Of a DNA stretch of 11,670 bases, positions 5,877-11,670 are shown in pieces. Where the stretch lies: positions 1 through 11,670 of the forward strand of contig CAZFGB010000064.1 in assembly GCA_964518405.1 (NCBI GenBank). The letters are read 5' to 3'. The translations under genes were made by a program, and so were the position numbers. Origin of the DNA: VXNE01 sp964518405. GTDB taxonomy: Bacteria > Pseudomonadota > Gammaproteobacteria > Pseudomonadales > Azotimanducaceae. Numbering within the stretch: position 1 is the first letter of the stretch; each line of letters starts with the position of its first letter. The notes under the pieces are model-generated. The model did not search any database. It was given only the letters and a program-made list of their open reading frames with translations, and had not been told where the DNA came from.

Positions 5877-7301
5877 TTATCCCCCGAAAGCCTGGATCGC
5901 CTCGCGGGCCGCGTCGATCAGCGGCGTCGGGTAGACGCCCATGACGACGATGGCGACCCCGAGGACCGCGATGGTGGCGGGACCCCACCAGGGCGGTGAA
6001 GCTTCGTCGCCCGCTTCCATCTGCCTGGTCATGCCGAACACGATGCGCAGGTAGTAGTAGACCCCGATGGCGCTGCCGACAACCAGCGCCCAGACCAGGA
6101 GCCAAAGGCTGCCTTGCACGCCCGCGGCGAACAGGTAGAACTTGGCGATGAAGCCCACCGTGAGCGGAATGCCCGCGAGAGACAAGGCCGCGGCCGCAAG
6201 CACCGCAGCCAGCAGTGGCCGGCGCCAGAACAACCCTTCGTAGCAAGCCAGGTCCTCGACGTCCTCGTCTGCGGAAAGGACCGTCATGACGCCGAAGGCG
6301 GCCAGCGTCATCGCGAAATACCCGACGACGTAGACCATGCCGGTCTCCGCCGCCATCTGCGGACCCGCCGCGGACGCCACCGCCAGCACCGCGATCAGGA
6401 GATAGCCCATGTGCGCGATGGAGGAATAGGCGAGGAGTCGCTTCAGGTTTTCCTGCAGCAGCGCGAGCACGTTGCCCGCGATCATGGAGATGATCGCAAT
6501 GAGGGACAGTCCGAAAAACAGTGCTTCGCGCGAGAGCACGTCCGTGGTTGCCACGTAGCGCAGCAGGAGGGCTGCGACCGCGCCCTTGGAAACCGTCGCC
6601 ACGAAGCCCGTGACGGGCGCGGGCGCGCCTTGGTAGACGTCCGGTGTCCACATGTGGAACGGCACCAGCGAGAGTTTGAAGGCGAGTCCCGCAAGGATCA
6701 TGCCTTGGCCGACCCGCGACAGCACGCCGTCGCCGGCCAGGGCTTCAGCGAAAACCATGGCGCCGGTCTCGCCGTACACCAGCGCCATGCCGAACAGGAT
6801 CGTGGTCGAAGCCACGCCCGACAGCACCAGGTACTTGAACGCCGCTTCCAGCGGGCGCCGCCCGCTGTCCGGATAGGCGATCATGGCGTAGAGCGAAATC
6901 GACAGGATCTCCATGCCGAGGAGAAACGCGCCGAAATGCGCGGCGGCGGCCATCGTCATGGCGCCGAGGGTCGCCGTCAGCAGCAGGATGTAGAACTCTT
7001 CGCGCTGCGCGGCAAGTCTGTCCACGTAGCCGTACGTCAGCACCGCGGTCACCGCGGCCGACAGGACAAACAGCGCGGTGAAGAAGTGCGCGAACCCATC
7101 CACGAGCACGAAATCGTCGACCAGTTGCGTGCCCGCTCCGGCGGCGAAGCCGATAGCGGCGAGCGTTGCCAGCAGCACCGTCAGGGTCAGCGCCAGGGTG
7201 ACCGGGCCGCGGCGAACAAACGAAATCGCCAGCAGCATCAGGGTCACGCCGCCGGTCAACACGATATAGGGCGCGAGTGCCGTCAAGGCCGGACCCGTCA
7301 T
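5877..7301 (-). CDS. nuoN: NADH-quinone oxidoreductase subunit N
   Basis: A 474-residue polytopic membrane protein and one of the three antiporter-like subunits of respiratory complex I, which couples NADH:quinone electron transfer to proton pumping. About 14 hydrophobic segments are present. Key proton-path residues of E. coli NuoN have counterparts: Glu131 in GMEILSISLYAM, Lys156 in AAFKYLVLS, Lys209 in LAFKLSLVPFHMWTPDVY, Lys239 in TVSKGAVAALL and Lys387 in FIAKFYLF. The ATG at 7301 lies inside the second copy of a duplicated nuoM 3' end, with a weak CAGG ribosome site carried in the repeat. It is the last nuo gene; the broken toxin gene follows 15 bp after its TAA. Normal family length. 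Confidence 0.97.
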   Translation of the reverse strand: MTGPALTALAPYIVLTGGVTLMLLAISFVRRGPVTLALTLTVLLATLAAIGFAAGAGTQLVDDFVLVDGFAHFFTALFVLSAAVTAVLTYGYVDRLAAQREEFYILLLTATLGAMTMAAAAHFGAFLLGMEILSISLYAMIAYPDSGRRPLEAAFKYLVLSGVASTTILFGMALVYGETGAMVFAEALAGDGVLSRVGQGMILAGLAFKLSLVPFHMWTPDVYQGAPAPVTGFVATVSKGAVAALLLRYVATTDVLSREALFFGLSLIAIISMIAGNVLALLQENLKRLLAYSSIAHMGYLLIAVLAVASAAGPQMAAETGMVYVVGYFAMTLAAFGVMTVLSADEDVEDLACYEGLFWRRPLLAAVLAAAALSLAGIPLTVGFIAKFYLFAAGVQGSLWLLVWALVVGSAIGVYYYLRIVFGMTRQMEAGDEASPPWWGPATIAVLGVAIVVMGVYPTPLIDAAREAIQAFGG

Positions 7302-7330
7302 GGCGCGACCTGCCAGAGCGTCTGCACGAC
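7295..7330 (-). repeat. Second copy of the duplicated nuoM 3' end, carrying the nuoN start
   Basis: This 36-bp segment matches 7369-7404 at an offset of 74 bp. The first 33 bases (7295-7327) differ at one position (7316 G versus 7390 A), and 7328 also differs. On the coding strand it repeats the last codons of nuoM (VVQTLWQVAP), the stop, and the first bases after it. The nuoN start codon and its only visible ribosome-site sequence lie in this copy. Confidence 0.9.
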
Positions 7331-7375
7331 ACCTGCGCGGGATGCCGGAACAGCGGCAGTAGCAACAACCGTCAT
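7298..7375 (-). CDS. 25-codon mini-ORF bridging nuoM and nuoN
   Basis: An ATG at 7375 overlaps the nuoM TGA (ATGA) and opens a 25-residue frame. It ends ...GVVQTLWQVAP with a TGA that overlaps the nuoN ATG, again as ATGA. The last ten residues equal the nuoM C-terminus, because the DNA is a duplicate of it. The peptide is probably not functional, but its translation would carry ribosomes across the 70-bp gap and keep nuoM-nuoN coupling. Whether it is translated cannot be told from sequence. Confidence 0.35.
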   Translation of the reverse strand: MTVVATAAVPASRAGVVQTLWQVAP

Positions 7376-7404
7376 GGCGCGACCTGCCAAAGCGTCTGCA
7401 CCAC
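7369..7404 (-). repeat. First copy of the duplicated nuoM 3' end
   Basis: This is the genuine nuoM C-terminal coding end plus the stop codon, partner of 7295-7330. The intervening 7331-7368 has no obvious duplicate partner, so the repeat unit is only partly preserved or arose with added sequence. Confidence 0.9.
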
Positions 7405-8847
7405 GGGCGCCGACAGGTCGAGCAGTTCCTGCGGGTGAATCCCGATCCAGACCAGGCCCGCCATCATCAGGATCATCACGCTCATCTCGCGCAAACCGAA
7501 GTCAGCCATCGAAGGCACGTCAGGATTCGGCGTCCCCTGGAATGAACGCTGCATGAGATAGAGCCCATACACGGCAGCTACCACGACGCCGAGGGCACCG
7601 GCGACGGTCAGCGGCACGTTGGCCTTGAACGCGCCGACGAGGACCAGGAACTCGCCGACGAAGTTGCCGAGGCCCGGCATGCCCACCGACGCCACGACGA
7701 AGAACATCGTCACGGCGCCCATGCGCGGCGCGCGCATCCACAATCCTCCCATGTTCGACATCTCCCGGGTGTGCAGGCGTTCCTGCAGCGCACCTGCCAT
7801 CATGAACAGCGCGGCGGTGGAGAAGCCATGCGCGATCATGGTGACCACCGCCCCCTGCACCGCCAACTCGTTGACGACCAGCGCACCGGCCACCTCGTAG
7901 AAGGCGAAGACGCCGAGCAGGACAAAACCCATGTGGGCGACGGAGCTGTAGGCGACCAGCCGCTTGAAGTCCGATTGGCTGTAGGCCATGAAGCCGCCGT
8001 AGAGAATGCTGAGCGCGCCGAGGAACATGGCCCAGACGGCGAAGTCGGCCGAGGCCTCCGGGAACAGCGGCACCACGAAGCGAATCAACCCGTAGGCGCC
8101 GGTCTTCAGCAGGATGCCGGCGAGTATGACGCTGCCGGCGGTGGGCGCCTGGGTGTGCGCGTCCGGCAGCCAGGTGTGGAACGGCACGCCCGGCAGCTTG
8201 ACGACGAAGGCGACGAAGAACCCGAGCATCAGGTAGAACGCGATGTCGCCGCCGAGGTCCGCGTCCAGCAGGTCGTAGTAGTTGAAAGTGATATTCCCCG
8301 TCGCGGCGTAGTTGACGTACACCAAGGCCAGGATGGCGAACAGCATCAATAGCCCGCTGATCTGGGTGAACAGGAAGAACTTCATCGAGGCGTACGCCTT
8401 GTCTTCGTGGCCCCAGATGGCGATGAGGAAGTACATGGGAATGAGCATGACTTCCCAGAAGAAGAAGAACAGGAACAGGTCCAGCGCCGTGAAGACGCCG
8501 ACGACGCCAGCCATCACCCAGAGGATGTTGAACTGGAAGAATCCCGGCCTCTCCTTGATCTCGGTCCAGGACGAAACGACGGCAACGATGCCGAGGAACA
8601 GCGTCAGGGCCACCAGCAGCTGCGACAGGCCGTCCATGGACAGGACGATGTTGATGCCGAACCGCGGAATCCACGGGATGTATTGATTGGCGTACGCGTC
8701 GCCGCCGATGAACGCGGCTACCCACGCAAGCGTCGCGATGAAGGTGGCGAGGCTGATCCATTTCGGCGCGGCCGGATGGAACCGCTCCGACAGCCCCGCG
8801 ACAGCGCCCGCGCCGAGCATGACGAGGATCAGGGCGAGGATGTTCAC
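7372..8847 (-). CDS. nuoM: NADH-quinone oxidoreductase subunit M
   Basis: A 491-residue antiporter-like membrane subunit of complex I with about 14 membrane helices. The residues known to matter in E. coli NuoM are recognisable: Glu132 in FFFFWEVMLIPMYFLI (E. coli Glu144), Lys217 in VVKLPGVPFHTWLPDAH (Lys234), Lys248 in ILLKTGAYG (Lys265) and Glu399 in FVGEFLVL (Glu407). The start is a GTG at 8847 directly abutting the nuoL TAG (TAGGTG), so translation is probably coupled; the GGGG-containing ribosome site lies inside the nuoL end. The 3' end is duplicated just downstream. Length is normal for the family. Confidence 0.97.
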   Translation of the reverse strand: MNILALILVMLGAGAVAGLSERFHPAAPKWISLATFIATLAWVAAFIGGDAYANQYIPWIPRFGINIVLSMDGLSQLLVALTLFLGIVAVVSSWTEIKERPGFFQFNILWVMAGVVGVFTALDLFLFFFFWEVMLIPMYFLIAIWGHEDKAYASMKFFLFTQISGLLMLFAILALVYVNYAATGNITFNYYDLLDADLGGDIAFYLMLGFFVAFVVKLPGVPFHTWLPDAHTQAPTAGSVILAGILLKTGAYGLIRFVVPLFPEASADFAVWAMFLGALSILYGGFMAYSQSDFKRLVAYSSVAHMGFVLLGVFAFYEVAGALVVNELAVQGAVVTMIAHGFSTAALFMMAGALQERLHTREMSNMGGLWMRAPRMGAVTMFFVVASVGMPGLGNFVGEFLVLVGAFKANVPLTVAGALGVVVAAVYGLYLMQRSFQGTPNPDVPSMADFGLREMSVMILMMAGLVWIGIHPQELLDLSAPVVQTLWQVAP

Positions 8848-10686
8848 CTACAGCACCCCAGCCACGAGGAATACCACCGCGAGTCCCAGCGCCATGTTGA
8901 CGGCGTACCAGCGCAGACGGCCGGTCTGCGTCAGCACGGCGACCTGGTGCAGCCGCCTGGCGACCACCACCGTGCCCCTGTACACGAAGTCGACGGCGTC
9001 CGGCTTGTTGATGCGCGCGAGCCAGACAAAGGGCGCGACGAACAGGCGCTCGTACACCCAGTCGAAGCCCCAGCCTCCGAACCAGAATCGTCCGAGCGCA
9101 TCGCCCAAGCGGGAATTCGCGAGACGCTCCCGGTCAACCTTGCCGCTGAAGAAGACGAGACCGGCGATGATGCCGAGGATCGGCGCGGCCATGGTGGCCA
9201 GCGCGACGGCCGAGGTGTGATCCTGCACACCCAAACCGCCGTCGGGGAGCACCGAGCCCAGCGGCGACACGCTGATGAAGCCGCCGCCGACGGTGAGCGC
9301 CGCAAGTATCACCAGTGGCCCGCGCATGTTGATCCCGGAGTGATCGTGAGGCTCGGTCTTGCTCGCGCCGAAAAACGTGATCACCATCATCCGGGTCGTA
9401 TAGAGGGCCGTGACGAAAGCCGCAGCCGAGGCAACCGCCCAAAACAGCGGGCCGCCCCAGGCGTATTCGAAGCTGGTCAGCAGGATGGCATCCTTGCTGT
9501 AGAAGCCCGAAGTGAACGGGAGCGCCGCCAGCGCCAGCGATCCGATCAGCATGCTCCAGAACGCCAGCGGCATCTTCCGCCAGAGGCCACCCATCCTGAA
9601 CATATCCTGCTCGTGGTGCAGCGCCAGGATGACCGATCCGGAGGCGAGGAACAGGAGGGCCTTGAAGAAGGCGTGGGTCATCAGGTGGAAAACCGCCGCC
9701 GACCAGGCGCCGACGCCGAGCGCGAAGAACATGTAGCCGATCTGGCTCATGGTCGAATAGGCGAGCACGCGCTTGATGTCGCGCTGCACGAGCGCCGTGA
9801 AGGCGGAAATGAACAATGTGGCCAGACCCACGCAGGCAACCGCGAACTGTGCTTCCGGCGACAGCAGGAACAGGTCGTGCGTGCGGGCTATGAGGTACAC
9901 GCCCGCAGTGACCATCGTCGCCGCGTGAATCAGCGCGGACACCGGCGTCGGACCCGCCATGGCGTCCGGCAACCAGGTCTGCAGCGGCACCTGCGCGGAC
10001 TTGCCGACAGCGCCGCCGAGCAGCAGCAGGGCGATCAGCGTCGCCATGGGCGACCCGTCCGGCCAGGCTTCGCGGGCACCGGCCATGGCGCCGGCAATGT
10101 CGATGGTGCCGAACTCCCGGAATAGCAGGAAAAGGCCGAGCAGCATGGCCGTGTCGCCGACCCGCGTAACCACGAAGGCCTTGCGCGCGGCGTAGCCGTT
10201 TTCGGGTTCGGTATGGAAGAAACCGATCAGCAGGTAACTGCAGAGTCCGACGCCTTCCCAACCGAGGAACAGGACCAGCAGGTTGTCGCCGAGCACCAGC
10301 ATCAGCATGGCGAAGACGAACAGGTTCATGTACGCGAAGAACCGGCTGTAGCCTTCCTCGTTCCACATGTAGCCGGTGGCATAGAGGTGGATGAGGAAGC
10401 CGACCCCGGTGACGACGCCCATCATGACCAGGGAGAGACCGTCCAGGTACAGCCGGATGGCGGGCGCGAAGCCACCGACTTCCATCCAGGTCCATGCCGC
10501 GTAGGTATGGCTCTCGACGCCCGAACGCTGAAACTCGAGGCCGACGATCAACGCCGCCGCGGCCGACAGGCCCACCGAGCCCGCGCCGACGATGCCGACG
10601 ATGCGCTTGTCCAGTCGGCCCTCGGACAGCAGCAGGATCAGGCTGCCGACGAGCGGGCACACCGGGACGAGCCAAAACAGATCCAT
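8848..10686 (-). CDS. nuoL: NADH-quinone oxidoreductase subunit L
   Basis: A 612-residue antiporter-like subunit at the distal end of the complex I membrane arm. E. coli NuoL has 613 residues, and the functional positions fall at nearly the same numbers: Glu144 in LGWEGVGLCSYLL, Asp178 in VGDTAM, Lys229 in VGKSAQVPLQTWLPDAM, His254 in ALIHAATMVTAGVY, His334 and His338 in FHLMTHAFFKALLF, Lys342, and Lys398 in FYSKDAIL. The C-terminal part (about 535-612) carries the amphipathic lateral helix and the last membrane anchor. The ATG at 10686 lies 3 bp after the nuoK TAG; the stop abuts the nuoM GTG. No truncation or oddity seen. Confidence 0.98.
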   Translation of the reverse strand: MDLFWLVPVCPLVGSLILLLSEGRLDKRIVGIVGAGSVGLSAAAALIVGLEFQRSGVESHTYAAWTWMEVGGFAPAIRLYLDGLSLVMMGVVTGVGFLIHLYATGYMWNEEGYSRFFAYMNLFVFAMLMLVLGDNLLVLFLGWEGVGLCSYLLIGFFHTEPENGYAARKAFVVTRVGDTAMLLGLFLLFREFGTIDIAGAMAGAREAWPDGSPMATLIALLLLGGAVGKSAQVPLQTWLPDAMAGPTPVSALIHAATMVTAGVYLIARTHDLFLLSPEAQFAVACVGLATLFISAFTALVQRDIKRVLAYSTMSQIGYMFFALGVGAWSAAVFHLMTHAFFKALLFLASGSVILALHHEQDMFRMGGLWRKMPLAFWSMLIGSLALAALPFTSGFYSKDAILLTSFEYAWGGPLFWAVASAAAFVTALYTTRMMVITFFGASKTEPHDHSGINMRGPLVILAALTVGGGFISVSPLGSVLPDGGLGVQDHTSAVALATMAAPILGIIAGLVFFSGKVDRERLANSRLGDALGRFWFGGWGFDWVYERLFVAPFVWLARINKPDAVDFVYRGTVVVARRLHQVAVLTQTGRLRWYAVNMALGLAVVFLVAGVL

Positions 10687-10689
10687 CGT

Positions 10690-11004
10690 CTAGCCGCTCA
10701 ACTCGCCGGCGTCATCGATGTCGAGGCTGTCGAAGCGGCGCTCCAACTGCAGCACGAGTCCAAGGGCGACGGCCACCTCCGCAGCGGCAAGCGCCAGGAT
10801 CAGCATGAACATCACCTGACCGTCCGGTTCACCCCACTTCGCGCCGGCGGCGATAAAGGCAAGTCCGCACGCGTTCATCATGATCTCGAGCGAAATGAGG
10901 AGAAATATCACGTTGCGGCGCACGAGCACGCCGATCAGCCCCATGACGAACAACGCCGCCGCGAGTACCAGGACGTGTTCTATCGGGACGACGGCGGCCG
11001 TCAC
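10690..11004 (-). CDS. nuoK: NADH-quinone oxidoreductase subunit K
   Basis: A 104-residue subunit with three membrane helices (about 10-29, 32-53 and 63-87), part of the proton channel next to NuoJ and NuoN. The two conserved membrane glutamates are Glu40 in LLISLEIMMNA and Glu76 in ALAAAEVAVALGL, matching E. coli Glu36 and Glu72. The start is the GTG at 11004, whose bases overlap the nuoJ stop as GTGA. GGGAG lies about 8 bases upstream, and the family N-terminus fits. The frame is open much further upstream, but that part reads through nuoJ and is not NuoK-like. Family length is about 100. Confidence 0.96.
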   Translation of the reverse strand: MTAAVVPIEHVLVLAAALFVMGLIGVLVRRNVIFLLISLEIMMNACGLAFIAAGAKWGEPDGQVMFMLILALAAAEVAVALGLVLQLERRFDSLDIDDAGELSG

Positions 11005-11534
11005 GACAAATTCTCCCTCGGCGGCTCTTCCCGCCGATCGCTCAGGTACCGCCGGCCGAGGTGATAGGCCCCTATCAGCGCCGCCAGCAGCAGAATCGCG
11101 GCCAGTTCCACCGCCAGCAGGTAGGGACCGAATAGCGCCGTGCCCACCGCCTTCGGCCCCACTGCGGTGCCGACGGTGGTGCCGGGCGCGCCCTCGACGA
11201 TGACATACAGCATCATGAAGAACAGCACCCCGACCAGGATTCCCGGTCCGATCCACATGCCCGGCCGCAACCAGAGGCGCTCTCGCTCGGCCGAGCGCCT
11301 GCCCAGGTTCAGCATCATGACGACGAACAGGAACAGTACGACGATCGCGCCGGCGTATATGACGATCTCGAGGGCGGCGGCAAACGGCGCGCCGAGCAGA
11401 AAGAAGATCACCGCGATCGACAGCAGCGAAACCACCAGGTAGATCAAGGCATGCGCGGCGTTGCGCCGCGTGACGACCAGCGCGGTGGACCCGACCGCTA
11501 TGGCCGCCGCGATGTAGAAAAGTGCGAGCGCCAC
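11001..11534 (-). CDS. nuoJ: NADH-quinone oxidoreductase subunit J
   Basis: A 177-residue subunit (E. coli 184) with five predicted membrane helices. The hallmark stretch is ALEIVIYAGAIVVLFLFVVM (54-73), whose third helix carries the pi-bulge implicated in coupling quinone reduction to proton transfer; Tyr60 and Glu56 are kept. The hydrophilic C-terminus ends in a charged tail. I chose the GTG at 11534, since homologues begin close to the ALALFYIAAAI segment. The ribosome site there is poor (GGA about 7 bases upstream). The frame is open to the window edge, but the added residues are Arg/Pro-rich and not NuoJ-like. The stop overlaps the nuoK start (GTGA). Confidence 0.93.
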   Translation of the reverse strand: MALALFYIAAAIAVGSTALVVTRRNAAHALIYLVVSLLSIAVIFFLLGAPFAAALEIVIYAGAIVVLFLFVVMMLNLGRRSAERERLWLRPGMWIGPGILVGVLFFMMLYVIVEGAPGTTVGTAVGPKAVGTALFGPYLLAVELAAILLLAALIGAYHLGRRYLSDRREEPPRENLS

Positions 11535-11670
11535 TAGTGTTCCGTCAAGTCTAAAGATGCGAGTGTAGCTGCGAGGGATTTTTGGTTCCTGGCGAGGCGC
11601 GACGACGCCGTGTGGCAGGCACCACACAAGGAGGAGCAACAAAGTCCAGGGGGCAAAAAGACCCGCAGAT
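11535..11670. other. Non-NuoI segment upstream of nuoJ
   Basis: In most nuo operons the nuoI coding end lies directly upstream of nuoJ. None of the three minus-strand frames here reads like a NuoI C-terminus. One frame stays open into nuoJ; another reads LARNQKSLAATLASLDL and stops just before the nuoJ start. The segment includes the palindrome CACTAGTG (11532-11539), in which the nuoJ GTG lies, and a 6-bp hairpin GTGTGG/CCACAC (11610-11615 with 11622-11627). It may be an inserted repeat, part of an IS end, or a leader with a promoter. I see no clear promoter boxes. Confidence 0.45.

Noticed and set aside
8407..10125. A 572-codon open frame on the + strand opposite nuoL and nuoM
   Set aside because: Its product is rich in Arg, Glu, His and Gln with no domain. 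It is the antisense shadow of GC-rich nuo genes whose own products match complex I along their whole length. The same holds for the long + frames at 612-3191 (upstream of the real FKBP start) and 6114-7556.

Overview
The window is a GC-rich, densely packed bacterial chromosome segment. The genes present are Prc/Tsp with its C-terminal domain, a periplasmic FKBP, LepB, a DUF1244 protein, YaaA, and nuo genes in the order J-K-L-M-N. Together they suggest a proteobacterium, most likely a gammaproteobacterium. No marker here fixes the genus.

Layout. Positions 1-266 hold no gene I can support. A tail-specific protease gene (prc) runs leftward from 2459 to 267. A 276-bp divergent intergenic region (2460-2735) separates it from a rightward pair: an exported FKBP-type prolyl isomerase (2736-3191) and a small two-helix membrane protein (3267-3515). 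The small protein's 3' end overlaps the 3' end of the leftward signal peptidase gene lepB (3473-4201) by 43 bp. A DUF1244 gene (4205-4516) lies 3 bp upstream of lepB. Next come yaaA (4649-5428), a broken mazF-like toxin gene (5428-5861), and the distal part of the respiratory complex I operon: nuoN (5877-7301), nuoM (7372-8847), nuoL (8848-10686), nuoK (10690-11004) and nuoJ (11001-11534). All are leftward. The window ends 136 bp upstream of nuoJ, in sequence that does not encode a NuoI C-terminus.

Function. The right half encodes the membrane arm of NADH:quinone oxidoreductase: three antiporter-like subunits (L, M, N) and two small subunits (J, K). The acidic and lysine residues of the proton path can be seen. 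The left part is mainly envelope protein handling: signal peptide cleavage (LepB), proline isomerisation (FKBP) and periplasmic proteolysis (Prc). YaaA is a peroxide-stress protein.

I found no large undescribed system. Two small-scale structures are the most interesting. First, a mazF-like toxin gene between nuoN and yaaA is split between two frames. Restoring one base in a tryptophan codon joins them; no antitoxin gene is next to it, and its stop codon overlaps the yaaA start. Second, the nuoM/nuoN junction carries a 74-bp-offset tandem duplication of the nuoM 3' end. It creates a 25-codon mini-ORF that overlaps nuoM and nuoN by ATGA on both sides. Also notable are an Ala at the position of E. 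coli Tsp Asp441 in Prc, and an unexplained segment where nuoI would be expected.
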